NCBI RefSeq assembly: GCF_001298525.1 | Contig: NZ_CP012678.1 | Location: 372,001 to 436,000 of the forward strand | Source: Psychrobacter urativorans | GTDB lineage: Bacteria > Pseudomonadota > Gammaproteobacteria > Pseudomonadales > Moraxellaceae | Reading direction: 5' to 3' | Length of the DNA: 64,000 nt | Shown here: one piece after another, positions 56,871 to 64,000 of the stretch | Layout of the letters: every line of letters starts with the position of its first letter | Position numbering within the stretch: position 1 is the stretch's first letter | Program-made: the position numbers and the translations under genes | Notes under the pieces: model-generated | The model's database searches: none | Told to the model about the DNA's origin: nothing | The model's input: the letters and a program-made list of their open reading frames with translations, nothing else

Positions 56871-57962
56871 TTAGTCATTACCACCGATACTTGCCATTAG
56901 GTCCGCTTGGTGCTCACGTAATAGCGCATCAAGCAACTCGTCCATATCGCCTTCCATAATCGCATCCAGCTTATAAAGCGTCAGATTAATACGGTGATCA
57001 GTCATGCGACCTTGCGGGAAATTATAAGTACGAATACGCTCACTACGGTCACCACTACCCACCAAATCACGGCGAATAGAATCAGCAACATCGACTTGCG
57101 CTTGCACTTTGGCTTGCTGAATTTTGGAAACCAGCATTTTCATGGCATGGGCGCGGTTTTTATGTTGGCTACGCTCTTGTTGACACTCTACCACAGTGCC
57201 AGTTGGGATGTGGGTGATACGTACCGCTGAATCGGTGGTATTCACGTGCTGACCGCCCGCGCCACTGGAGCGAAAGGTATCCATTTTTAAATCCGCAGGA
57301 TTAATATCAACTGTATCATCAATCTCAACTTCTGGCATTACGGCAACAGTACAGGCGGAGGTATGTACGCGACCTTGGCTTTCTGTTTCCGGTACACGTT
57401 GCACACGGTGCGCGCCAGATTCAAACTTGAGTCGACCATACACACTGTTGCCAGATACGCGGGTAATAATTTCTTTATAACCGCCATGCTCGCCCTCATT
57501 GGCTGACAATACTTCTACCGTCCAACCTTGAGTTTGCGCATATTTTTGATACATACGGAATAAATCACCAGAGAATATCGCCGCTTCATCACCGCCCGTT
57601 CCTGCACGAATCTCTAAGAAAGCAGGTACTTTATCGTTAGGATCTTTTGGCAGCATCATCACGTTAAGTTCTTCTTCCATCTCAATAATGGCATTGCGCG
57701 CATCATCAATCTCGTCTTGCATCATCTCTTTCATGTCAGGGTCATCAGACTCTGCTAGCATGGCTTCAGCATCCGCTTGGTCGCGTTCGGCGCGTCCATA
57801 ATTTAACCATAGCGTGGTGATATCCATCAAGTCGCTGTGCTCAACCGACAGCTCACGGAATTTATTATTATCGCTGATGACACTAGGATCGGACAATAAA
57901 GCGGTCACCTCTTCATAGCGGTCTACCATCTGGTCTAAGCGTAAGCGCAAGGATTCTTTCAT
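56871..57962 (-). CDS. prfA: Peptide chain release factor 1
   Basis: This 363-residue factor frees the finished chain at UAA and UAG. The GGQ loop is in [20 protein letters not shown] and the PxT-type stop-recognition segment is in [18 protein letters not shown]. It opens [19 protein letters not shown]. The length matches E. coli RF1 (360). It is the first gene of a minus-strand run with the lipoprotein and lysS genes; the 58-bp gap after it is short. Confidence 0.95.
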   Translation of the reverse strand: MKESLRLRLDQMVDRYEEVTALLSDPSVISDNNKFRELSVEHSDLMDITTLWLNYGRAERDQADAEAMLAESDDPDMKEMMQDEIDDARNAIIEMEEELNVMMLPKDPNDKVPAFLEIRAGTGGDEAAIFSGDLFRMYQKYAQTQGWTVEVLSANEGEHGGYKEIITRVSGNSVYGRLKFESGAHRVQRVPETESQGRVHTSACTVAVMPEVEIDDTVDINPADLKMDTFRSSGAGGQHVNTTDSAVRITHIPTGTVVECQQERSQHKNRAHAMKMLVSKIQQAKVQAQVDVADSIRRDLVGSGDRSERIRTYNFPQGRMTDHRINLTLYKLDAIMEGDMDELLDALLREHQADLMASIGGND

Positions 57963-58133
57963 AACGTAACTTTATCTAAATAAGGGAAATAAGACCGAGA
58001 TTATAGCAAATTTTTACAGTGAAATTAAAACCACTGGACAATCTTAGTACTTATATTACTAATTATTAATAAATTAACGTGATAACTCTTTTCAAAAACG
58101 ATATTCGACCACGAGCAATAACAGAATTTTAAA

Positions 58134-58167
58134 ACAAAAAAATAGCCAAGAGTGCTCTTAGCTATTT
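58134..58167 (-). terminator. Terminator of the KAS III gene
   Basis: On the minus strand AAATAGC...GCTATTT arms (58061-67 region: 58161-58167 and 58140-58146) with an inner AAGAG/CTCTT pair and one mismatch are followed by a T run at 58134-58142. Confidence 0.6.
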
Positions 58168-58205
58168 AATTGATTATAAACTTAGACTATTAAATAAAGC
58201 CTTTG

Positions 58206-59351
58206 TTAAACTTTACGTACCAATACGGAACCAATAGAATAACCTGCACCGAATGAGCACATCACGCCTAAATCGCCTGACTTTAACGCATCTTTGTAAC
58301 GATGGAAAACAACCATTGGACTTGATGAGCTGGTATTGGCAAATTCTGCAATCACGCTTGGGGCAATGGCTTTATCCGCTTCTTTACCCATTACCGTACG
58401 CAAGATAAGATCTATCATATTGGCGTTGGCTTGATGTAGCCACATCATCTTAACGTCACTCGGTGGTATATTATTATCATTCAAGTGTTCAAGAATGATT
58501 TCAGAAACTTTTGGGCACACTTCACGGAAGACTTTACGACCATTTTGGTTAAATAGCTTACTGGTAACCGGTGATTTAAGATCAGGATACATATCCGTAC
58601 CCGCAGCTAAGTACTCTGAGCGATCCATAAAACCGTATTCGTTTTTAATATTGGTTGAAAACTGCGTGAACAGTTTGGCATTCAAAATCTCATAGCCTTT
58701 AGGCGTATCTACATCTTCAATAATACAAGCCGTTGCAACATCGCCGAAAATAAAATGGCTGTCACGATTGCGCCAGTTCAAATGCGCTGAGGTAATCTCA
58801 ACGTTCACCATCGCCACACGTTTTGCCAAGCCCGTTGCTATAGTACCTTGCGCCTGTGCTAGACCAAAGGTTGCCGCGCTACACGCCACGTTCATATCAA
58901 ACGCAAAACCGCCAACCATACCAATGGCATTCTGAATCTCAATAGATAACGCAGGATACGTGCGCGGAAAGTTCGAACACGCAAGAATAATACCATCTAA
59001 ATCATTAGGCTCTAAGCCGGCATCTTTTAGCGCCGCTAACAATGCCGCCGTGCCCATCTCTGCCATCACGGACAATTCTGTATCCATATCACGATGCGCA
59101 ATAACAGGCGCCATGATTTCAGGGTTTAAAATCCCTTCTTTTTCCATCACATAGCGTGATTTAATGCCCGATACCTTTTCGATAAATTCAGCGGATGAGT
59201 GCTGAAGCGCAGGCAACGTTTCTGCTGCTATCTCATCAGCGTGCTCTACATTATAATTATCAACATACTGATTAAATGACGTGACCAGTTCTTCATTACT
59301 AATGCTATAAGGGGGAATGTACAGACCGGTGCCGGTGATACAAGTCGTCAT
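58206..59351 (-). CDS. Beta-ketoacyl-ACP synthase III family protein
   Basis: This 381-residue thiolase-fold enzyme has the KAS III triad: Cys157 in FDMNVACSAATFGLA, His306 in WLHQANANMIDL and Asn339 in AEFANTSSSS. It would condense an acyl-CoA or acyl-ACP with malonyl-ACP. It is longer than standard FabH (about 317), with an N-terminal extra helix region (residues 20-60) and a loop near 235-285. It may be a FabH-like variant that uses a particular acyl-CoA rather than acetyl-CoA. AAGGAAG lies upstream of the ATG. Monocistronic, with its own terminator. Confidence 0.87.
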   Translation of the reverse strand: MTTCITGTGLYIPPYSISNEELVTSFNQYVDNYNVEHADEIAAETLPALQHSSAEFIEKVSGIKSRYVMEKEGILNPEIMAPVIAHRDMDTELSVMAEMGTAALLAALKDAGLEPNDLDGIILACSNFPRTYPALSIEIQNAIGMVGGFAFDMNVACSAATFGLAQAQGTIATGLAKRVAMVNVEITSAHLNWRNRDSHFIFGDVATACIIEDVDTPKGYEILNAKLFTQFSTNIKNEYGFMDRSEYLAAGTDMYPDLKSPVTSKLFNQNGRKVFREVCPKVSEIILEHLNDNNIPPSDVKMMWLHQANANMIDLILRTVMGKEADKAIAPSVIAEFANTSSSSPMVVFHRYKDALKSGDLGVMCSFGAGYSIGSVLVRKV

Positions 59352-59658
59352 GATAAGCTTCCTTGTCTACTACTATATGGCTTACTAATAAGCTAAAAAG
59401 GGAAAGGAAATAGCGCAGGGCTAATTTCAATGAATAAACATTCGGTGAATAACTGTAAACTTAAAATCAATGCCTTTATTATGCCTGAATATTATTATTT
59501 TTCTAATAGTTTGTTACAAATAATCAATTACAGATAGATTACCGCTAAAGACATGCGTGCCTACTATATAATTAACGTTATATAGCATGAGCGTTTATTA
59601 GCTTAAGCGTTTATTAAAATTACGACATTCAACCACACAATAATAACTAGGAACCATA
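59352..59658. other. Divergent intergenic region between the KAS III gene and pnuC
   Basis: No gene is seen in 307 bp. The 11-mer AGCGTTTATTA occurs twice near 59589 and 59605. Promoters for both flanking genes should lie here. Confidence 0.4.
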
Positions 59659-60378
59659 ATGGGAGAGATTTTGAACTGGCTATTTAGCCAGTATGCTGAC
59701 TATCCTACACTATTTATTGGTCTTGAATTAGTCGCTGTGATATTTGGGGTGGCAAGCGTGTTACTTGCTAGCAAAACCAATATTTTAGTCTTTCCTATTG
59801 GCATTATTAGTACTGCTATTTTTGTTTATTTGCTATGGGAATGGCAACTGTTTGGCGATATGTTCATCAATGCCTATTATACTGCCATGAGTCTATATGG
59901 TTGGGTCAATTGGTCAAAGAATAAAGTGAGTACTGATGAGGTTAATGAAAATCCAGACAGACAGCCGTCAGACAACTTGTCTATTGAGCATATTCAATCA
60001 AGAGATATACCCATTCTGTCTGTATTAGCCACCGTGACGACTGCCTTTGTGGCACTGATTTATTATTTCCGTCCGGTTATTAATAACAACTTTAGCTTTG
60101 ATGGCGCGGTGCTCGGTTTGCATTTATTCACGTGGGTCGATTACACCGATATGCTGACTACCGCGCTATTTTTAATGGCAATGTGGCTAATGGCAAGCCG
60201 TAAAATCGAACATTGGCTCTTATGGATCGTGGCTGATGCCATCTCAGTACCGCTGTATTTTCATAAAGGTTTAACTTTCACTGCACTACAGTACGTGGTG
60301 TTTACCTTCATTGCAATCTGGGCATACTATGAATGGCAACGACGTTACCGCGTTCAATTTAACGCAGCATACGCCTAA
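59659..60378 (+). CDS. pnuC: Nicotinamide riboside transporter PnuC
   Basis: This 239-residue membrane protein has the PnuC layout of seven helices. Family marks are YGWVNWSK after the third helix pair and WIVADAISVPLYFHKGLTFTALQYVVF near the end. A hydrophilic loop of about 35 residues (KNKVSTDEVNENPDRQPS) sits in the middle. PnuC lets nicotinamide riboside in by facilitated diffusion, and a kinase traps it by phosphorylation. AGGA lies 8 nt upstream of the ATG. The kinase gene follows directly. Confidence 0.92.
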   Translation: MGEILNWLFSQYADYPTLFIGLELVAVIFGVASVLLASKTNILVFPIGIISTAIFVYLLWEWQLFGDMFINAYYTAMSLYGWVNWSKNKVSTDEVNENPDRQPSDNLSIEHIQSRDIPILSVLATVTTAFVALIYYFRPVINNNFSFDGAVLGLHLFTWVDYTDMLTTALFLMAMWLMASRKIEHWLLWIVADAISVPLYFHKGLTFTALQYVVFTFIAIWAYYEWQRRYRVQFNAAYA

Positions 60379-60385
60379 ATCTGTC

Positions 60386-60916
60386 ATGACTGTGGCAATC
60401 TTGGGCGCAGAAAGCACGGGCAAAACTACCTTATGTCGCGATTTAGCCGCGCATTTTGGGTGCCCTTGGGTGCCAGAATATATGCGTACTTATTTACAAG
60501 AAAAATGGGATAATGAGCAAAAAACCTGTACTTGGGAGGATTTGCTACCGATAGCAGAAGGTCAAACAGCGCTAGAAAATAAGCTAGCCTTACAAGCACA
60601 GCAGACAAGTGGTTATTTAATTTGTGATACCAGTTTGTTTGAATTGATGGTTTATGCCGATTGGTATTATGGCAACTGCCCCGATGCTTTAACTAATGCA
60701 GCGCTCGCTCATCATTATGATTTGGTATTGCTAACCGAAGTCGATATTCCATGGGTCGCTGACGATTTGCGCGACAGTCCGCACGAACGTGAAGACATAA
60801 GCGCACGTTTTGCCGCCGAACTGACTCGACATCACAAATCGTTTCTGCGGATTGGCGGTGATAGAGAGGAGCGCGTTCAGCAGGTCGTGCAGTGGCTTGA
60901 GGCGTTTCATAGCTAG
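60386..60916 (+). CDS. NadR-type nicotinamide riboside kinase
   Basis: This protein of about 176 residues is a P-loop kinase beginning MTVAILGAESTGKTTLCRDLA. It matches the ribosylnicotinamide-kinase part of NadR: WVPEYMRTYL, YLICDTSLFELMVYADWYYG and the Asp-Arg-type lid LRDSPHEREDIS. It would turn nicotinamide riboside into NMN and trap it after PnuC uptake. The NadR repressor and NMN-adenylyltransferase domains are absent. The start at 60386 lies 7 nt after the pnuC stop. An in-frame ATG at 60329 would overlap pnuC and add 19 residues; neither start has a strong ribosome site. Confidence 0.88.
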   Translation: MTVAILGAESTGKTTLCRDLAAHFGCPWVPEYMRTYLQEKWDNEQKTCTWEDLLPIAEGQTALENKLALQAQQTSGYLICDTSLFELMVYADWYYGNCPDALTNAALAHHYDLVLLTEVDIPWVADDLRDSPHEREDISARFAAELTRHHKSFLRIGGDREERVQQVVQWLEAFHS

Positions 60917-60992
60917 CGCTGTAAGCTGTATTGTAAAGACACCTTATAAAGATGCTTCTAATTTGTCTTATTTACTTGTTTAGTTAATTTGG

Positions 60993-61928
60993 CTATTTAT
61001 CTTTACGCCAACTCTTAAAGTTCAAGAAAAAGCCTTTAAGCTTATCAGAAAAGCTAAAGGATTCGAGAAGCGGCACTTCTTCCACATGGTGGCGGATAGC
61101 AAGAACGGGTTGCTGCACCATTTTTTCATGATAATCATAGGCGCGATTAAGGCTGATACCCATCATTGCCAAATTGGTTGGGCGCGGTAGACAGCGAAAT
61201 ATCTGACCTTTATTAATCAAATCAATCACCATATGTGCATCTTTAAACTCTGTGAGCATTAAGACTATAAGATCAGGCTGGATATTTTTTAATGCATAGA
61301 TGATCGGTGTAATGTTCTCTTGATTCAGGGTCACGTCCGCAATCGTCACACCGAACTTGTTGCGTTGTAGTAGCTCAGCTGCTTGCTCAAGGCTATTCGC
61401 CCAACTCACCGTATATGCTGGACTAAAATTATTTTTTATCTGTAAATAGACATTTTTATCGTCATCAAGCACTAAGATATGACGCTTATTACTGTTATGT
61501 TTACTATGATTATTGCTGCTAAATTCAAGTGTTTGGTGTGGGTCGATACCGTGGGTTTGCTGGGCAATTTCAGTGGCTTTATTGACGATTTTTTTAAGCT
61601 CATCATTTTGCCAAGGCTTGGTAATGTAGCGGTATATTTCGCCCTCATTGACTGAATCAATCACGGCATTTAAATCAGCATAGCCTGTTAATAATATGCG
61701 AATGGTGTTCGGTGAGGCATCTCTGACCTCACGCAGCACTTCTGTTCCTTGCTTATCAGGCATACGTTGGTCGCTGATGACTACTTGTACCTCGTGAGTG
61801 TTGATATACGTCATCAGCTCGGTGGCATCAGTGGTGGTGAACACCTCATGCGACTGCCGAAAGTGCATTTTGAGACTGCGTAAAATGCGCGGTTCATCGT
61901 CAATAAAAGCTATTCTTGGTTTTTGCAT
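60993..61928 (-). CDS. Response regulator with two receiver domains, second degenerate
   Basis: This 311-residue protein has a full receiver domain (1-125) with acidic residues in FIDDEPR, the phosphorylated Asp53 in ISDQRMPD and Lys in YITKPW. After a Ser/Asn/His-rich linker comes a second receiver (about 150-265) with VLDDD and Asp198 in TIADVTLNQ. The conserved Lys of the second domain is replaced by Arg (CLPRP). There is no DNA-binding or enzyme output domain; the tail is basic. It likely acts as a signalling partner of the sensor kinase just upstream on the same strand. GAGAG precedes the ATG. Confidence 0.88.
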   Translation of the reverse strand: MQKPRIAFIDDEPRILRSLKMHFRQSHEVFTTTDATELMTYINTHEVQVVISDQRMPDKQGTEVLREVRDASPNTIRILLTGYADLNAVIDSVNEGEIYRYITKPWQNDELKKIVNKATEIAQQTHGIDPHQTLEFSSNNHSKHNSNKRHILVLDDDKNVYLQIKNNFSPAYTVSWANSLEQAAELLQRNKFGVTIADVTLNQENITPIIYALKNIQPDLIVLMLTEFKDAHMVIDLINKGQIFRCLPRPTNLAMMGISLNRAYDYHEKMVQQPVLAIRHHVEEVPLLESFSFSDKLKGFFLNFKSWRKDK

Positions 61929-61942
61929 GGCACTCTCTTTAG

Positions 61943-61988
61943 ATAAGTCATCAAGGATAAGTCATCAAGCTTTACATAAGTCATCAAG
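61943..61988. repeat. Three 13-bp direct repeats between sensor kinase and regulator
   Basis: ATAAGTCATCAAG occurs at 61943-61955, 61957-61969 and 61976-61988, filling most of the gap between the kinase stop (61995) and the regulator start (61928). On the minus strand the unit reads CTTGATGACTTAT. It could be a protein-binding site array or the result of slippage. Confidence 0.85.
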
Positions 61989-61994
61989 GGCATC

Positions 61995-64000
61995 TTAGCT
62001 TGCAAATAAGATTTTTGGTGCTTGCTGGTCATGATGAGCAGCTTGCTGAATTGGTAAACGGAGGGTAAAGGTTGTACCCTGCCCGATGTTCGAGGTCACC
62101 TTGATACTGCCGCCATGCTGTTCGATAATTTGGGTAGCAATTGCCAGTCCTAAGCCTGTGCCTTCGCCCGCTTTTTTAGTGGTGAAAAATGGCTCAAAGA
62201 TACGGTTTAAGCTATCTTCTTTAATACCGTTGCCATTATCAGCGACACTCACGACTACGGTGTTGTCCATTAGGTATGAGACGATACGCAGCTCGCCTTT
62301 TTTATCAGCAGGAATGGCTTGGGCGGCATTATTAAATAAATTGAGCAGCACTTGATTGATTTGGGAGGGATTACACTGAACCAAAGGCAGCTCTGCCAAA
62401 TTCGTCACGACTGTGAGCGTTTTTAAGTTATTACGCGCCATGACCAGCGAGTTATTGATACAGGCATTAATATCAATGTCTTTAATTTTAGCCTCATCAA
62501 TACGCGAAAAATCACGTAAGCTGACCACCAATTCGGCGATCTGGTCGACACCATACAGCCCATCTTTGACCAAATGCGCAAGGTCATCACTGACTTCATC
62601 TTCTCTAATGTCATCACAGCATTGCAAGGTCATGGCAATGCAGTTATCGACTTGTTGTTTGTCGGATTGCGGATCATTTAAGGCACACAATAACTGCTCA
62701 GTATGATGTATCAGCTCGTCAAAGCGCATGAGATTATCGCCTACCAGTTCAAGGTTACTACGCACATAACCCAATGGTGTATTGACCTCGTGCGCAACGC
62801 CTGCGACCATCTGTCCTAACGTTGCCATTTTTTCTGAGCGTACCAGTTGTACTTGTGAGGCTTTTAATTCATCCATGGCTTGCTGCAAATCTTGCGTACG
62901 AGCAGCGACTTGTTTTTCGAGATGGACGTTAATTTCGGCAAGCGCACCTTCGTTTTCGACCACGCGGTCAATGAGCTGGTTGGTTTTATCGCTAATTACT
63001 TGAATTTCAGTGACATTCGAGATTGGTAATTTATGAGCACTGAGTTTTTGATATTGCTTTTGCTCAATTAATGTCCCCATGACCGCTACCGCATCTGCCA
63101 TATGTTTCAACGGTCGCGTAAAGTAACGGCGAAAGACCCATGCGGTCAGCAGCAGAATAGGCAGAAATCCTAGTAGCATGGTGCGAATCAGCTGACTAGA
63201 GAGTGCATTTGCTACGCTCATCATATCGCTATTAGGCTTGACAATGACCATTTTCCAATAGGTGAACGGCATACGAAAGATAAAGGCGGTGGCGGGCTGC
63301 TGAAGTACAAAATCATTAGGTACAGTAACGGTATCTACCAAGTGGCTGTCTACCAGATTAAAGCCTTGGTCAACATTGAGTAGGAGCAGGGCTGAGAGTA
63401 ATTGGGACTCTTGCTCACTGATTTTATTCATATTGGTTGTGCTTAAAACACTACGCGCCGCGAGCGTATAACGACCTTCATCTTTAGCAATGGCTTCATT
63501 AATCAGCTCACGGTTGACGGCATCTAAGCTAGCAGCAATAGGAACAAAGGCAGGATTGGTGGTAGCAAGCTGACTGGCTGTCATCATCTCACCTTGAGGG
63601 TTATCAGCGGTCACCTGTGTGACGATAGATTTATCCGGAAAAGTCAAAAACCGATTGTCTAAATCCACTAAGAATATATAACCCCCTACGCGCTCCTGCC
63701 ATTTGTTAATCGCCTCGTCGAGGTTATCTAACAATAGATTGAATGACACCACGCCATCGAACGCTTGATTACGACTGTCATAGAGCGCCTTGACACAGGT
63801 CATCATCGGATAGTTACTGACAGGATCGACATAAGCACGGCTCCAAACACAGTGATCATGGCGGGCGTACATCGCTGGAATATACCACCAGTCGCGGTAG
63901 TAGGGATTAGGAGTTTGGGATTCATTGTCATAACGCTCTACCCGCTGCATGACCCCAGATTGGTCGCGCGACCAGACAAAGGACTGACGTTCCTGTCCCT
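61995..64000 (-). CDS. Sensor histidine kinase, cut by right edge
   Basis: The frame stays open to base 64000, so the true start lies beyond the window; the ATG at 63950 is internal. The visible 668 codons hold the later part of a periplasmic dCACHE-type ligand-binding domain (YYRDWWYIPAMYARHD, GGYIFLVDLDNRFLTFP), then a membrane helix (LLGFLPILLLTAWVF). A HAMP-like linker and coiled coil follow, then a kinase core with the phosphorylated His in GVAHEVNTPLGYVRSN. ATP-binding boxes are NQVLLNLFNNAAQAIP, VADNGNGIKED, FEPFFTTKKAGEGTGLGLAI. The resemblance is to ZraS/DctB-like kinases. Paired with the double-receiver protein downstream. Confidence 0.92.
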   Translation of the reverse strand, partial: GQERQSFVWSRDQSGVMQRVERYDNESQTPNPYYRDWWYIPAMYARHDHCVWSRAYVDPVSNYPMMTCVKALYDSRNQAFDGVVSFNLLLDNLDEAINKWQERVGGYIFLVDLDNRFLTFPDKSIVTQVTADNPQGEMMTASQLATTNPAFVPIAASLDAVNRELINEAIAKDEGRYTLAARSVLSTTNMNKISEQESQLLSALLLLNVDQGFNLVDSHLVDTVTVPNDFVLQQPATAFIFRMPFTYWKMVIVKPNSDMMSVANALSSQLIRTMLLGFLPILLLTAWVFRRYFTRPLKHMADAVAVMGTLIEQKQYQKLSAHKLPISNVTEIQVISDKTNQLIDRVVENEGALAEINVHLEKQVAARTQDLQQAMDELKASQVQLVRSEKMATLGQMVAGVAHEVNTPLGYVRSNLELVGDNLMRFDELIHHTEQLLCALNDPQSDKQQVDNCIAMTLQCCDDIREDEVSDDLAHLVKDGLYGVDQIAELVVSLRDFSRIDEAKIKDIDINACINNSLVMARNNLKTLTVVTNLAELPLVQCNPSQINQVLLNLFNNAAQAIPADKKGELRIVSYLMDNTVVVSVADNGNGIKEDSLNRIFEPFFTTKKAGEGTGLGLAIATQIIEQHGGSIKVTSNIGQGTTFTLRLPIQQAAHHDQQAPKILFAS

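Overview
The window looks like a chromosomal segment of a gammaproteobacterium of the family Moraxellaceae, most likely Psychrobacter. The evidence is the AT-leaning composition, the gene content and the look of the proteins (DUF819, DUF1176, cysteine-rich Moraxellaceae-type lipoproteins, NAD-glutamate dehydrogenase, a DEAD-box helicase with an RGG tail). The genus call is an inference from sequence character, not from a database search. No rRNA or tRNA gene and no CRISPR array was recognised by eye.

Region 1-4.4 kb is mobile-element territory. It holds a tyrosine recombinase cut by the left edge, a decayed IS5-family (IS427-type) element with intact 12-bp ends, a complete P4-type integrase and a gene-poor stretch that probably contains the junction with the core chromosome. 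Region 4.4-11 kb holds two small secreted proteins, the zinc peptidase MtfA and a three-gene operon: an ATP-grasp/alpha-E fusion, a transglutaminase-like protease and an Anbu proteasome-like protease. Region 11-21.3 kb carries a DUF819 membrane protein, a DEAD-box helicase, a DUF1176 protein, a YghU-type glutathione transferase, a DHA2-type exporter and an iron-storage cluster. That cluster has two specialised bacterioferritin subunits and Bfd, with a Fur-box-like palindrome upstream and a divergent ArsR-family regulator.

Region 21.3-34.6 kb is a sulfate-assimilation block. Uptake is by two lipoprotein sulfate-binding proteins with CysT, CysW and CysA. Activation is by a single-chain ATP sulfurylase. 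Reduction is by CysI with a DUF934 partner and by a PAPS reductase, and CysG makes the siroheme that CysI needs. APS kinase and a CysJ-type flavoprotein are not in the window. Region 34.8-41.7 kb contains a small exported-peptide gene, the SbcCD nuclease and a WG-repeat-like protein broken by one frameshift.

Region 41.8-60.9 kb is mostly housekeeping: NAD-glutamate dehydrogenase, purD, a UbiB-like kinase, a divergent TrmB-like methyltransferase, yacG, an argD-type aminotransferase, a LysR regulator, dnaX (with ten perfect 12-bp repeats encoding Glu-Pro-Ile-Ala units), lysS, a cysteine-rich lipoprotein, prfA, a KAS III enzyme, and pnuC with a nicotinamide-riboside kinase. The right edge has a double-receiver response regulator and a sensor histidine kinase that runs off the window.

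The items most worth a second look are the Anbu operon with its domain fusion, the complementary bacterioferritin pair, the in-frame repeat in dnaX, the two-recombinase island edge, the frameshifted WG-repeat gene, and the triple 13-bp repeat between the sensor kinase and its regulator.
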